43,181 nt of DNA, taken from NCBI RefSeq assembly GCF_001940785.1, contig NZ_MSLS01000013.1, positions 10,472-53,652 on the forward strand, written 5' to 3'. Shown piece after piece: positions 1-9,168 of the stretch. The notes under the pieces were generated by a model. That model worked only from the letters and a program-made list of their open reading frames with translations, did not search any database and was not told the origin of the DNA. The stretch comes from Bacillus sp. MRMR6 (GTDB lineage Bacteria > Bacillota > Bacilli > Bacillales > Cytobacillaceae). A program made the translations under genes and the position numbers. Position 1 is the first letter of the stretch. Each line of letters begins with the position of its first letter.

Positions 1-738
1 GCAGGGACTGGAAGCGGATGGTTTGAACAAATGTTGAGTAGTTTTGATACCACAGGAACTTTTGAAACTGCCAATATGGGGGCGGAAATCGGAATGGCTG
101 TAATTGGACTCATTAGTCTACTTTTATTTCCAATTGCAGAGGCAGCCATTTTATTTGCCGTTAACCACATTCAAAAGAACGAGGAATACACAGTTGGCTC
201 TGTTATAAAACAAGCATTGTCCAGGTTTTGGGCGATGCTCGGCAGTAACATCCTATATGGGATCATTATAGTAGGATTCATATTCGTGCCTGTCATTCTT
301 ATTTTCATGCTCGCAGGTGCAGTTGAGCAAGCGGTCAACCCGATATTTAGTATTCTATTGGCAATCGTATTTGTTCTTGGTGTTGGTGTGGTAATCGCAT
401 ACATTCTTACTCGCCTAAGCTTTTATTTTGCTTCCGTAGTGTTAGAAAAGGATTCACCTGGATTTTCAAGAAGCTTTCGCTTAACAAAAAAACGCACTTG
501 GACATTGATGGGACTATATATCATTTTTTATCTGATCATTTCGATTATGAGTTCCGTCGTTGAAATGACGTTTGGTGTGTTCTTAGGTAACAGTGTTTTG
601 TTATCACTGATTACAAACTTGATGACGATCGTTACCACGTTAATTTTCTCAGTAGGCTATGCCGTCATGTATTTCGATTTGAAAATTAGACATAACGCCG
701 AAGATCTAAAAGATTTGATTGAGGAGTACAAAGAATAG
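1..738 (+). CDS. Multi-pass membrane protein, 5' end cut by window
   Basis: The reading frame is open from base 1, so the true start lies upstream; the first in-frame ATG is at 31. The visible part holds about five or six hydrophobic segments, with charged loops between (for example KNEEYTVGS and RLTKKRTW). It lies 14 bases before the DUF4129 gene and heads the visible part of a DUF4129/DUF4350/MoxR/DUF58 operon, where an uncharacterised integral membrane protein is a usual companion. It has no catalytic motif I recognise. It may belong to the glycerophosphoryl-diester-phosphodiesterase membrane-domain type, but I cannot confirm that. Role in the MoxR module is inferred from position only. 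Confidence 0.8.
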   Translation, partial: AGTGSGWFEQMLSSFDTTGTFETANMGAEIGMAVIGLISLLLFPIAEAAILFAVNHIQKNEEYTVGSVIKQALSRFWAMLGSNILYGIIIVGFIFVPVILIFMLAGAVEQAVNPIFSILLAIVFVLGVGVVIAYILTRLSFYFASVVLEKDSPGFSRSFRLTKKRTWTLMGLYIIFYLIISIMSSVVEMTFGVFLGNSVLLSLITNLMTIVTTLIFSVGYAVMYFDLKIRHNAEDLKDLIEEYKE

Positions 739-752
739 GCCAGGTGAAAACC

Positions 753-1424
753 ATGCTTGAACCAAATGATGCAAGAGAACAACTAAGAGCAATTTTAAAT
801 GAAGAAGAATATCAAGTTTATTACAAGAATTCTAAGGGATGGCTTGAAACATGGTGGGAAAACGCGAAAGAATGGATTGGAAGTCAGTTGGTCAAGTTGC
901 TGCCGTCTGTCGAAACAGCCGGCGCGGCCTCTGTGCCCATCTTAGTAACCATCATTGTCATCGTTTTATTGCTATTAGCACTTAGCGCATTTCTCCTAAT
1001 TCGAAATGTAAAACGAAATCGCCTGCTCCGTCAGCAGTCAATCTTACAATCGATGCTGGAGAGTAATTGGTCATTTCAACAGCATATAACAGAAGCAAAG
1101 AAGCAGGAAGATTTAGAAGAATACATGTTGGCGACCAGGCATTTATTTTTAGCCTTATTGCTTTCCTTTCATGAGCGAAAATGGCTGGAGGCAAGGATTT
1201 GGAAAACGAACTGGGAGTATTACGATGAATTACGCAGGATTGACCAGCAGGCTGCGGAGAAATTCTATTCTCTTGCGTCCTTCTTTGATGAAGTGACATA
1301 TGGCGAGCGTACTGTCTCACGAGAAGAATATCTTGCATTTCGTCAAGATGTGATGCTCTGGCTGAATCAAACAGGTCCAGCAAATGTACCCCTGACAGAA
1401 ATGGGGATTCGAGATGATGAATAA
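753..1424 (+). CDS. DUF4129 domain protein
   Basis: A single strong membrane segment lies near residues 59-83, preceded by a Trp-rich stretch (GWLETWWENAKEWIG). The C-terminal soluble part carries the DUF4129 pattern: LFLALLLSFHERKWLEAR, then YDEL, then a late FFDEVTYGERTVSREEYLAFR-like block. I chose ATG 753 because AGGTG at 742-746 sits six bases ahead of it. A GTG at 744 is in frame but overlaps that ribosome binding site. DUF4129 proteins routinely accompany MoxR ATPases and DUF58 proteins and are thought to be part of a membrane complex with them. The gene overlaps the next by 11 bases, implying coupled translation. Confidence 0.85.
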   Translation: MLEPNDAREQLRAILNEEEYQVYYKNSKGWLETWWENAKEWIGSQLVKLLPSVETAGAASVPILVTIIVIVLLLLALSAFLLIRNVKRNRLLRQQSILQSMLESNWSFQQHITEAKKQEDLEEYMLATRHLFLALLLSFHERKWLEARIWKTNWEYYDELRRIDQQAAEKFYSLASFFDEVTYGERTVSREEYLAFRQDVMLWLNQTGPANVPLTEMGIRDDE

Positions 1425-2532
1425 AAAACAATCAATGATTTTGCTTTCCCTTTTGCTGCTCCTATTTGCGATTGTAAATTACTTTTCCTTTTCTGAACAG
1501 CCAAATACCTACCCGGACTATGTTTCAGATTCTCCTTCTCCAAGCGGAGTGAAGGCCATTTATACCTATCTATATAACGAAAAGGGAAGTAAGCAGTGGT
1601 CACATAAACCTGAACTTCTGCCAAAAACAGAGGGCAATTTGCTTATCATGATTGAACCAACACATCTAAAAGATCAACAAACTACAAACGATTATCTTAG
1701 ATTTATAGAGGCTGGAAATACTATTCTTTTGCTTCAAACAAACCCAGACGAAATGTTACCCTTCAATACTGTGAGTGTGACAGAGGATGTCCCGGTAAAC
1801 TCGGTTACCAACAAAGATCATCATCAATACCAAGCTGAAATATTGTCTCCTATGCGCCTCGTTCCTAGGGAAAATGAGGAGGTTTTATTATCAGATTCAC
1901 TTGGTGCTGTTGCACTAAAACGTCCAGTTGGTAAAGGGGAAATTATCGTTAGCATTACTCCCGAATGGATTATCAACAGAAATCTTTTAAGCCATGATCA
2001 TCTATCATTAATTTTGGAGCTTATCAATATAGGTTCTACTAGTCAGATTCTTTTTGATGAGTATATTCATAAAGGTGAAAGCACTGAAAGTTATTTAACG
2101 ATTTACCCAAAGTGGCTGTTACTGCTCCTAGTTCAAGGGATAATGATCACCATTCTTTGGCTGTGGCTGAGAGGAAAACGTTTTAGTAAGATTGCTGACC
2201 CAAGAGAGGAAAGTGTCAGATTTAGTGATGAGGGGATCCGCGCGATTACTGCATGGTATGTAAGAGGAAGTCGATACCATGATTCTATTAAAATCCAAGC
2301 TGATTATCTGAAACTTGCTCTCTCAGAACGATGGGGAATTCCATATAGCCTTGAGTGGAAGGATCTGACTGGATTTCTTGAAAGAAAGACACGGATGATA
2401 TCGGCAAATGAAATACCTACATTTTTAAAAGGATTAGCTGATATTCTCGCAAAGGAGAAACTAACCAAACAAGAATTTTTGCTTTGGTCGAGAATTCTTG
2501 AGCAATTAAGGAAAGAGGTGGAGGAAGGATGA
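1414..2532 (+). CDS. DUF4350 domain membrane protein
   Basis: The N-terminus is a membrane anchor (ILLSLLLLLFAIVNYF) followed by a PDYVSDSPSPSGVKAIYTYL block typical of DUF4350, in which a Rossmann-like extracytoplasmic domain is held by flanking helices. A second membrane segment follows at about residues 233-252 (WLLLLLVQGIMITILWLWL), then a cytoplasmic tail with a helical AWYVRGSRYHDSIK region. The start is ATG 1414 or 1417, inside the end of the DUF4129 gene; GGGGA at 1403-1407 fits both. It overlaps the MoxR gene by ATGA. The biochemical function of the family is unknown; operon position ties it to the MoxR ATPase. Confidence 0.82.
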   Translation: MMNKKQSMILLSLLLLLFAIVNYFSFSEQPNTYPDYVSDSPSPSGVKAIYTYLYNEKGSKQWSHKPELLPKTEGNLLIMIEPTHLKDQQTTNDYLRFIEAGNTILLLQTNPDEMLPFNTVSVTEDVPVNSVTNKDHHQYQAEILSPMRLVPRENEEVLLSDSLGAVALKRPVGKGEIIVSITPEWIINRNLLSHDHLSLILELINIGSTSQILFDEYIHKGESTESYLTIYPKWLLLLLVQGIMITILWLWLRGKRFSKIADPREESVRFSDEGIRAITAWYVRGSRYHDSIKIQADYLKLALSERWGIPYSLEWKDLTGFLERKTRMISANEIPTFLKGLADILAKEKLTKQEFLLWSRILEQLRKEVEEG

Positions 2533-3458
2533 GAGAAGAACTAACATCCTTTTTAGTAAAATATGAACAACGAATTATTGGGCAAAGTTTAAATCTTAGG
2601 CTGCTTTTATCTGCTATTTTAACAGGAGGTCATGTTCTGCTTGAAGGGGTTCCGGGTACAGGAAAAACGCAAATGGTCAGAACGCTAGCAAGTCTGCTAG
2701 GAGGTAGCTTCAATCGAATTCAGTTTACCCCTGACCTGTTGCCAAGTGATATAACAGGGAGTTCAATATATAACTTAAAAGAGGGTAGCTTTCAAACCCT
2801 TAAAGGACCCATCTTTACCAATATCTTGCTAGCTGATGAAATCAACCGGACACCGGCAAAAACACAGGCAGCATTGTTAGAAGCAATGGAAGAAAAACAG
2901 GTCACGATTCAAGGGGAAACCTACTTTCTACCAGAAGTGTTCTTTGTGGTGGCGACTCAAAATCCTATCGAATTTGAAGGGACCTATCCGCTTCCGGAAG
3001 CACAGCAGGATCGATTCCTCTTTAAGTTGCAAATAAACTTTCCTTCTTTTGAGGAGGAAAAGAACGTCTTAAGACAAGTAATCGATCATCGCTTTTCAGA
3101 AACAGCTGATACACCAGTACTTGATCTAACTACTTTTCTTACCATCCGACAAGAAATTGAAACGGTAACAATAGGCGATGGAGTCCTAGATTATATTATG
3201 CAGCTCGTTCGAAAAACCCGTGAATCTGATGCCATTCGCTTTGGTGCGAGTACGAGGGCGGGAATCTCAATTGGCAAGGCTTCACAAGCATGGGCCTATC
3301 TTGCCGGAAGAAACTATGTAACACCAGATGATATTAAAATGGTTACCAAACCAGCCTTAAGACATCGAATGCAATTATCTCCGTATGTAGAATTGGAGGG
3401 TGGTACGGTTGACCAAATCATTGAAGAGCTTGTGGGGGCGGTTCCTGTTCCAAGGTAG
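2529..3458 (+). CDS. MoxR-family AAA+ ATPase
   Basis: This is a complete MoxR-type AAA+ ATPase of 309 residues. Walker A is GVPGTGKT at residues 40-47, Walker B is ILLADEINR, sensor 1 is VVATQNPIEFEGTYPLPEAQ, and the second-region arginine lies in GASTRAG. MoxR proteins act as chaperones that insert or activate metal- or VWA-domain proteins; partners are usually the DUF58/VWA and DUF4129 proteins encoded beside them, exactly as here. GGAGG just upstream and an ATGA overlap with the DUF4350 gene support the start. The substrate of this branch is unknown. Confidence 0.93.
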   Translation: MREELTSFLVKYEQRIIGQSLNLRLLLSAILTGGHVLLEGVPGTGKTQMVRTLASLLGGSFNRIQFTPDLLPSDITGSSIYNLKEGSFQTLKGPIFTNILLADEINRTPAKTQAALLEAMEEKQVTIQGETYFLPEVFFVVATQNPIEFEGTYPLPEAQQDRFLFKLQINFPSFEEEKNVLRQVIDHRFSETADTPVLDLTTFLTIRQEIETVTIGDGVLDYIMQLVRKTRESDAIRFGASTRAGISIGKASQAWAYLAGRNYVTPDDIKMVTKPALRHRMQLSPYVELEGGTVDQIIEELVGAVPVPR

Positions 3459-4770
3459 AGGGGTTCTGCCTACAACACGGCTGTTACTGCTCTTTCTTCT
3501 AGTCTCACCCTTCCTATTAATAGGTACTCTATTGGGCGATCTGTCTTGGTTTACCATCATAACGGTTAATCTCTTTATTCTTTTGACTAGTTTGGTGGAT
3601 TTATGGTTTTCACCGAAGAGAGGTCAGCTATCCTTTTCCCGCCGCTTACCGGAGGAAATGGAAAGAGACCTTTCCTACCAGGTAGAAATCGATATAAAAA
3701 ATAACTCACAGCATTCTTTTTATTTCCGTTTGATTGATGACTTACCACATTCCTTTCAGATGGAATTTCCTTTATCAGGGATTGCGAGGAAGGACAGAAC
3801 GACAAAGATAAGCTATCAAACTTCCCCAAGCGTTCGGGGAAAGGTTGAAATCGAGCAGTTATTTTTTCGGTATCGAAGTTTGCTTGGGCTTTGGGAAAAG
3901 CAAACCACCATCGATCTGCCAAACTCGATTAAGGTGATACCTGATTTAACAGAAACCAAGCAATTTTTAGAAAATGCACAGTCTTTTTTGCTTTATGAAG
4001 GTGTCAAAATCAGAAAACAGCGAAGTGGCGTCGGAGACTTTTCAAAAATTAGGAGCTATGTCGTTGGTGATGACCCGCGCAAGATTAACTGGAGACAGAC
4101 GGCTAAATTGCACGAAGTGATGACAAATGATTATGAGCCAGAGCATGGGAAGTATATTACCATTTTAATTGACTGCGGCAGGATGATGGGCGCTGAACTG
4201 ACAAACGGGAATCGTTTAGAAAAAGTGCTGGAAGCTTCGATGACCGTTGCCGCTGCTGCATTGCAAAAGGGTGATTATGTTTCGGTCCTTGCTTTTTCAA
4301 AAGAAATAAAGGTTTATGTTCCACCAGCTAAGGGGATGGGACACCTTAAGACCATACTTGAAAATATCTATTCCTTACATGTTGATGCAGTTGAATCGAA
4401 TTATCCCGCAGTTTTGCACTATTTAGAAATGGTTCAAAAGAAGCGAAGTCTGCTGCTCTTATTTAGCGATGTAAAAACCTTCTTATTTGAGGAAAGTGCA
4501 CTGGCCTACTTAAAAAGACTCCGTCAGCGGCATTTGTTTTTCATGATCGGGATTGAAGACAAAACATTGATCGAGCGAATTAACGAGGAGCCCGTTGATG
4601 TGCAAGCAGCGATGCTTAAAAGTATTGCACAGCAGCAGTTCTTGTTGAAGAAACGTGAGAAGATGAAGTGGGAAAAACAAGGCCTGCAAATGATTGAGGC
4701 CCGTGAGGAAAAATTAGCGGCTGCAGCCGTTTCCTATTATATCAATATGATGAATCAGAATGTGCTCTAA
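3409..4770 (+). CDS. DUF58 domain protein
   Basis: Two N-terminal membrane helices (RLLLLFLLVSPFLLIGTLL and WFTIITVNLFILLTSLV) precede an Ig-like region and the DUF58 core with its signature GDFSKIRSYVVGDDPRKINW, then a VWA-like fold (ILIDCGRMMG). I favour TTG 3409 because GGAGGG at 3395-3400 is correctly spaced. An in-frame GTG at 3400 sits inside that site, and TTG codons at 3421 and 3430 are further options. Any of these starts lies inside the MoxR gene, so translation is coupled. The 3' end overlaps the convergent SpoIIM-like gene by 29 bases. It is the probable partner of the MoxR ATPase. Confidence 0.88.
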   Translation: MTKSLKSLWGRFLFQGRGVLPTTRLLLLFLLVSPFLLIGTLLGDLSWFTIITVNLFILLTSLVDLWFSPKRGQLSFSRRLPEEMERDLSYQVEIDIKNNSQHSFYFRLIDDLPHSFQMEFPLSGIARKDRTTKISYQTSPSVRGKVEIEQLFFRYRSLLGLWEKQTTIDLPNSIKVIPDLTETKQFLENAQSFLLYEGVKIRKQRSGVGDFSKIRSYVVGDDPRKINWRQTAKLHEVMTNDYEPEHGKYITILIDCGRMMGAELTNGNRLEKVLEASMTVAAAALQKGDYVSVLAFSKEIKVYVPPAKGMGHLKTILENIYSLHVDAVESNYPAVLHYLEMVQKKRSLLLLFSDVKTFLFEESALAYLKRLRQRHLFFMIGIEDKTLIERINEEPVDVQAAMLKSIAQQQFLLKKREKMKWEKQGLQMIEAREEKLAAAAVSYYINMMNQNVL

Positions 4771-5728
4771 GCTGGTCTTTGACCAGCTTTAGCTTTCCTA
4801 CCGTTACATAAAGAACTAAACCAATCACAGTTAAGAACGCAATCAAGTATTTAGCTTCGAGCGGGATAGCTGCTGGTGTAATGAAGCCTTCAATAATGCC
4901 GGCAATGATAAACAGTGGAATGGTACCAAGTAAAAGCATGACAGAACGTTTCGCATGCACCTTTAATTGATACACTCTTGAGTGGCTGCCTGGTACAAAA
5001 AGTTTGTAGCCCATTAACAAGCCCGCACCACCAGCGATAAAAATCGCCGTTAGCTCAATCATCCCATGGGGAACAATATAGGCCCAAAAATCATAGGATT
5101 TCCCATGATGCCAAAATAAGGCGGCAAGGGCACCCACAATCAGGCCATTATAGATTAATAAATAAACAGTCAAGAGCCCGAAGGTGACGCCCCCCGCAAA
5201 GGCCAGGATTGCAACTTGAATATTGTTTGTCATAATGCTGGCAGACATATAGGTGGAATCAACTGCTCCCTCATGCTGACCAAGCTGCCCAGGATCAACA
5301 CCTCCCGCAATCTCAGCAGGAAGTATAGAGTACATATGCAGTGGATCATTCATGACCGAAAGATAGCTTCCAACAAAGCCAATCATAAACAAAACCATCG
5401 CGATAACAACAAACTTCCATTGCTCGAATAACAACCCAATAAATTGAGTACTAAAAAAATAACGGATTTGTTTGAAACTTGATACTTGATCTCTATATAA
5501 GAGGTTGTGCGCTTTAGAAACAAGGCCGTTTAAGTATTCGGTTACTTGATCGTTTGGAAAGTATGTCTGGCTATAGGAAAGATTCTGCGCTGATTTTTGA
5601 TATAGTCGGTAAAAATCAGTAATCTGTTCACCGGTAACGGTATTTTTGTTCTTACTAAAAAGGGAAATCATTTCTTCGAGTTGTTTCCAATTTTCTCGAT
5701 GCTGTTTTACAAATTGCTTTCGATCCAT
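4742..5728 (-). CDS. Stage II sporulation protein M family membrane protein
   Basis: The 328-residue protein has a soluble helical N-terminus (about 100 residues) followed by about six membrane segments, with the SpoIIM/DUF95 pattern around MTNNIQVAILAFAGGVTFGL, LIYNGLIVGALAA and the conserved VPHGMIELTAIFIAGGAGL. AAGGTGAT upstream supports the ATG. In Bacillaceae, paralogues of SpoIIM often sit with MoxR, DUF58 and RDD genes rather than with the engulfment genes, so this is probably not the SpoIIM of the DMP engulfment machine. Here it is inverted relative to the MoxR operon, and its last 29 bases overlap the end of the DUF58 gene on the other strand. Confidence 0.87.
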   Translation of the reverse strand: MDRKQFVKQHRENWKQLEEMISLFSKNKNTVTGEQITDFYRLYQKSAQNLSYSQTYFPNDQVTEYLNGLVSKAHNLLYRDQVSSFKQIRYFFSTQFIGLLFEQWKFVVIAMVLFMIGFVGSYLSVMNDPLHMYSILPAEIAGGVDPGQLGQHEGAVDSTYMSASIMTNNIQVAILAFAGGVTFGLLTVYLLIYNGLIVGALAALFWHHGKSYDFWAYIVPHGMIELTAIFIAGGAGLLMGYKLFVPGSHSRVYQLKVHAKRSVMLLLGTIPLFIIAGIIEGFITPAAIPLEAKYLIAFLTVIGLVLYVTVGKLKLVKDQLRAHSDSSY

Positions 5729-5827
5729 TTAATCACCTTCTTGATTTAGTTACCATTCCTTATTATAGTAATTTTGTAGAATAATAGAAACACAAAAATA
5801 AAATTCATCATGAAGGGAAAAATCCTA

Positions 5828-6625
5828 GTGAATCAACATACTGATATTAAAACGCCCGAATATGTATCCATTCAATTTCAGCTAGCTGGTTTAGGTAGCC
5901 GTACAGCGGCCTTTATCATCGATCAATTGCTATTAATGACTGTAAACATACTGATCTTGCTAATCCTTGTACTCACAACCATTGGCTTACCGTCGAGTAT
6001 GTTATTAGCGCAATTAGAACCTGTCGCTCTTGGAATCACCATTATTGTTTTATTTATTCTTAATTGGGGTTACTTTTTTGTGTTTGAATTTTTCTCAGGC
6101 GGCAGAACAATCGGTAAGAAGGTATTAGGAATCAGAGTAATCCAGGAGAACGGGCACAGTATTACCTTGCTTTCAAGTCTAATCAGAAATTTAATGAGAA
6201 TCATTGATTCCTTGCCCACTGGTTATTTTCTTGGTCTGGTCATGATTTTTTTCCACAGCAAGCATAAGCGGCTGGGAGATGTTGTCGCAGGAACCATCGT
6301 TGTTCATGAGCGTCATTCACGAAAAAAGAAACAATCACCACTTGAAAAAGAAATAGCCAAACGAGGACTCCGCAAAGAGGAATTAATGATAGATGAACGT
6401 ACATTGGTAAGTTTCGGACCAAAGGATTGGCAGTTAATTTCTAGCTATTGTCAAAGACTAACTCAGCTAGTTGAAGATGAAAAAGCCGACTTAACAAGAC
6501 AAATTGCTCGTATTCTATTAATAAAATTAGGGATCGATGCAGAACAGAAGACAGAACTCGAATTAGAAAATACACTGATTGTTCTTTATTTACACCTGAA
6601 GGATGAGTGGGAATTTGAAATCTAG
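5828..6625 (+). CDS. RDD family membrane protein
   Basis: The RDD domain is recognised by LGSRTAAFIIDQ near the start, the FSGGRTIGKKVLGIRVI middle block and HKRLGDVVAGTIVV at its end, with about three membrane helices. A charged cytoplasmic tail of about 100 residues follows. GTG 5828 is preferred: AAGGGA at 5813-5818 is correctly spaced, whereas the in-frame ATG at 5810 has no ribosome binding site. RDD proteins commonly occur beside SpoIIM-like and MoxR genes; some are linked to Na+/H+ exchange, but the role here is unknown. It diverges from the SpoIIM-like gene. Confidence 0.85.
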   Translation: MNQHTDIKTPEYVSIQFQLAGLGSRTAAFIIDQLLLMTVNILILLILVLTTIGLPSSMLLAQLEPVALGITIIVLFILNWGYFFVFEFFSGGRTIGKKVLGIRVIQENGHSITLLSSLIRNLMRIIDSLPTGYFLGLVMIFFHSKHKRLGDVVAGTIVVHERHSRKKKQSPLEKEIAKRGLRKEELMIDERTLVSFGPKDWQLISSYCQRLTQLVEDEKADLTRQIARILLIKLGIDAEQKTELELENTLIVLYLHLKDEWEFEI

Positions 6626-6651
6626 TTTAGGCACATAGCACAGATTTATTA

Positions 6652-6679
6652 TTGATATTCCTTAAAAGGTTGCTATAAT
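6652..6679 (+). promoter_or_regulatory. Sigma-A promoter of the MFS transporter gene
   Basis: TTGATA at 6652-6657 and a perfect TATAAT at 6674-6679 are separated by 16 bases, and TG at 6671-6672 makes an extended -10 element. The next gene starts 61 bases downstream. This is a near-consensus vegetative promoter. Confidence 0.75.
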
Positions 6680-6739
6680 GATAGAGTTGCAAAAAATTAC
6701 ATTTAATGGGATGTATTTTTCACTTCTCAGGAGGATTTT

Positions 6740-8092
6740 ATGAAAAAGAATAGATTTGTGTTTTGGGGGCTTGTGATTACGACCCTCATTTCGGCACTTG
6801 ATGCCAATATCATGCAAACAGCAAGCCCGACCATTGTGAGTCAACTTGGCGGCAAGGAGTTATTTGCCTGGATCTTTTCGGTCTATATGCTGGCGAGTAC
6901 GGTAACGGTTCCGCTTTTTGGAAAACTTGCTGATATGTATGGACGAAAAAGATTATTAATGATTGCTGTCAGTTTATTCACGATTGGTTCAATCCTCTGT
7001 GGTATTGCAGATTCCATGGTTTCATTAATCATCTATAGAGGAATTCAAGGACTGGGAGCAGGAGGGATGATACCGCTTTCGATGATCATTGTTGGAGACT
7101 TGTTCTCTATTGAAAAACGCGGAAAGATCCAAGCCGTTTTTAGTACGATTTGGGCATTATCCTCGATTGTGGGGCCAGTTCTTGGGTCGTTCTTTGTTGA
7201 AGCATTAACCTGGAGATGGATTTTCTTTATTAATATTCCAATTGGTATTATTACAGTCCTTTGCTTAATTCCTTACAAGGAGCAAATGGAATTTAAAAAA
7301 TCGTACATTGATTACAAAGGTTTTTTACTGTTTGGCTTTACCATTACATTATTATTGCTCGCAACAAGTGTAAGCAATCCCCTTTGGTATGTCATCTTTG
7401 GGGTGATGGGATTAATGGTATTTATCCTCGTCGAGAGAAAGGAAGCACATCCGTTCTTGCCGGTTTCCTTATTTAAAAACAGAGGAATCTTGATGACCAA
7501 TACGTTCATGTTATTTTATTGCCTTTCCTTCTTCGGAACATCTAATTTCATCCCGCTGTACCTGCAAGAGGGACGATCAATGAGTATTTATCAAAGTGGA
7601 CTTATTCTATTAAGTATATCTCTAGGCTGGATGTTCGGGAGCACACCTGCAGGTAAGTGGATTATCCGATTTGGCTATAGACGATTATTCATTGTCGGAA
7701 GTTTGATCACGTTTATTTCAGGAGCAGCTTTGTACTTATTCGTCAATCAGCTTTCTTACACAGGCTTATTCGCCATTTTGACTGTTCAAGGTTTTTCGTT
7801 CGGTTTATTGTTTGCGGTAGGTACCATTGCATCACAAGAGTTTGCTGAACCAACGATTAAGGGCGTTTCGACATCGTTACAAATGTTTTTGAGAAATATA
7901 GGAACCTCGATTGGAGTAACGGTAATGGGATTAATCATTAATCAGGCAGCAACGATCAACTTAGGAATAAAGAACGTATTCCTTTATGCCTTGGTGCTAA
8001 GTTTCGTAACGATTTTCATAAGTTTCCTATTTCCTTCTAAAACAGGGGCAGCTGCTAATGTTAGCGATAATAACGTTATGTTAACTGAATAA
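6740..8092 (+). CDS. MFS transporter, EmrB/QacA-like drug efflux type
   Basis: This 450-residue integral membrane protein begins with the DHA-type start ISALDANIMQTASPTI, has motif A as GKLADMYGRKR and motif C as GPVLGSFF, and contains the GIQGLGAGGMIPLSMIIVGD block typical of the DHA2 multidrug family. Hydrophobic segments span the length; whether there are 12 or 14 helices cannot be fixed by eye. Substrate is unknown; proton-coupled drug or metabolite export is expected. GGAGG sits correctly before ATG 6740. It has its own promoter and terminator, so it is monocistronic. Confidence 0.88.
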   Translation: MKKNRFVFWGLVITTLISALDANIMQTASPTIVSQLGGKELFAWIFSVYMLASTVTVPLFGKLADMYGRKRLLMIAVSLFTIGSILCGIADSMVSLIIYRGIQGLGAGGMIPLSMIIVGDLFSIEKRGKIQAVFSTIWALSSIVGPVLGSFFVEALTWRWIFFINIPIGIITVLCLIPYKEQMEFKKSYIDYKGFLLFGFTITLLLLATSVSNPLWYVIFGVMGLMVFILVERKEAHPFLPVSLFKNRGILMTNTFMLFYCLSFFGTSNFIPLYLQEGRSMSIYQSGLILLSISLGWMFGSTPAGKWIIRFGYRRLFIVGSLITFISGAALYLFVNQLSYTGLFAILTVQGFSFGLLFAVGTIASQEFAEPTIKGVSTSLQMFLRNIGTSIGVTVMGLIINQAATINLGIKNVFLYALVLSFVTIFISFLFPSKTGAAANVSDNNVMLTE

Positions 8093-8105
8093 CCATATTA
8101 AAAAA

Positions 8106-8138
8106 GCCTATATCTTAGAACAAGATTTAGGCCTTTTT
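8106..8138 (+). terminator. Rho-independent terminator after the MFS gene
   Basis: GCCTATATCTT pairs with AAGATTTAGGC across a five-base loop with one mismatch, followed by a T-tract. Confidence 0.8.
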
Positions 8139-8231
8139 ATTGGGTAAAAACCTAACTTACCGAGGTTGAAGTACCTTCTCCTTCAATAGGCATATGATGC
8201 TTAAAGAAAACCTGTGAAGGGAATGAGCAAT

Positions 8232-9125
8232 TTGACTTATTTTTCAAATCCGAACTCTTATTCGAATTATGACAATTCAATGGTGAGAAGTAACCAAGAA
8301 AACATACACCAAATTCTTGAATCTATTCTTCAAAGCATCAAGAGAGAGGCAACAGCGATTGAACTATATAGACAGTTAGCCAATTTAGCTCCAAATCAAA
8401 AGCATAAAAATGACATTCTCCTAGCTCTAGAAAGCAAAAAAGCACATCTATCACAATTTACTCATCTTTACGTGAACCTTACAGGAACGAAGCCAGTCTA
8501 TCAAATCGATCAAGTTCCTTTCAACGCTTATCAGGATGGTCTGCAAAAGGCTTATCAAGCAGAGGTAGAAGGTTATCAAGAATACAACCGAACTGGTTAT
8601 CTAATTCAGCATCCGCAAATTCGGAATGTATTTTTGTGGGCTGTAACGGGTGAACAGGAAAATGCGGCCCGGTTTCGTTCTTTAAATGAGGAGGTTTCTG
8701 TTCGAGTCACCGATTACGGGCCAAATCCATTTGTCATTGATATTAATGAGGCAACAAAGCAAAACGATAACTTCCGTACCGCACTTTGGACTGGAGATCA
8801 TCTGCAGGTTACCTTGATGAGCATTGGGGTAGGAGAGGACATCGGCTTAGAAATTCATCCTGAACTCGATCAATTCTTACGCATTGAACAAGGACAAGGA
8901 CTTGTTCAAATGGGCGATAGCAAAGATCGTTTGAACTTTAGACAACAAGTTGCCGATGATTTTTCGATTGTGATACCTGCTGGAAAATGGCATAATTTAA
9001 CGAATACTGGAAACCAGCCATTAAAACTTTATTCTATCTATGCGCCGCCGCAGCATCCAAAAGGAACTATACATGAGACGAAAGCCATTGCTATGGCTGC
9101 TGAAGAGGAGCATCACCGATGGTAA
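8232..9125 (+). CDS. Ferritin-like plus cupin fusion protein
   Basis: The first half is an alpha-helical ferritin-like domain with acidic/His helices (REATAIELY, LESKKAHLSQF, AEVEGYQEY, TGEQENAARF). The second half is a cupin with motif 1 near IHPELDQFLRIEQG and motif 2 near IPAGKWHNLTN. The start is uncertain: TTG 8232 has AAGGGA well spaced, while an ATG at 8223 is too close to it and a GTG at 8214 lacks a site. Motif 1 keeps only one of the two usual histidines, so metal binding may be altered. Similar two-domain proteins occur in spore-formers; function is unknown. It lies between two terminators and is monocistronic. Confidence 0.8.
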   Translation: MTYFSNPNSYSNYDNSMVRSNQENIHQILESILQSIKREATAIELYRQLANLAPNQKHKNDILLALESKKAHLSQFTHLYVNLTGTKPVYQIDQVPFNAYQDGLQKAYQAEVEGYQEYNRTGYLIQHPQIRNVFLWAVTGEQENAARFRSLNEEVSVRVTDYGPNPFVIDINEATKQNDNFRTALWTGDHLQVTLMSIGVGEDIGLEIHPELDQFLRIEQGQGLVQMGDSKDRLNFRQQVADDFSIVIPAGKWHNLTNTGNQPLKLYSIYAPPQHPKGTIHETKAIAMAAEEEHHRW

Positions 9126-9154
9126 AAAGGATGAGACATTGATCTCATCCTTTT
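9125..9154 (+). terminator. Bidirectional terminator between cupin and GTPase genes
   Basis: AAAAGGATGAGA and TCTCATCCTTTT form a perfect 12-bp stem with a six-base loop. T-rich runs on both strands let it serve both convergent genes. Confidence 0.85.
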
Positions 9155-9168
9155 ATTTTTATGAAACT

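Noticed and set aside
982..1431. Long antisense frame in the DUF4129 gene
   Set aside because: It lies opposite a clear domain match and has the composition of an overlapping-frame artefact.
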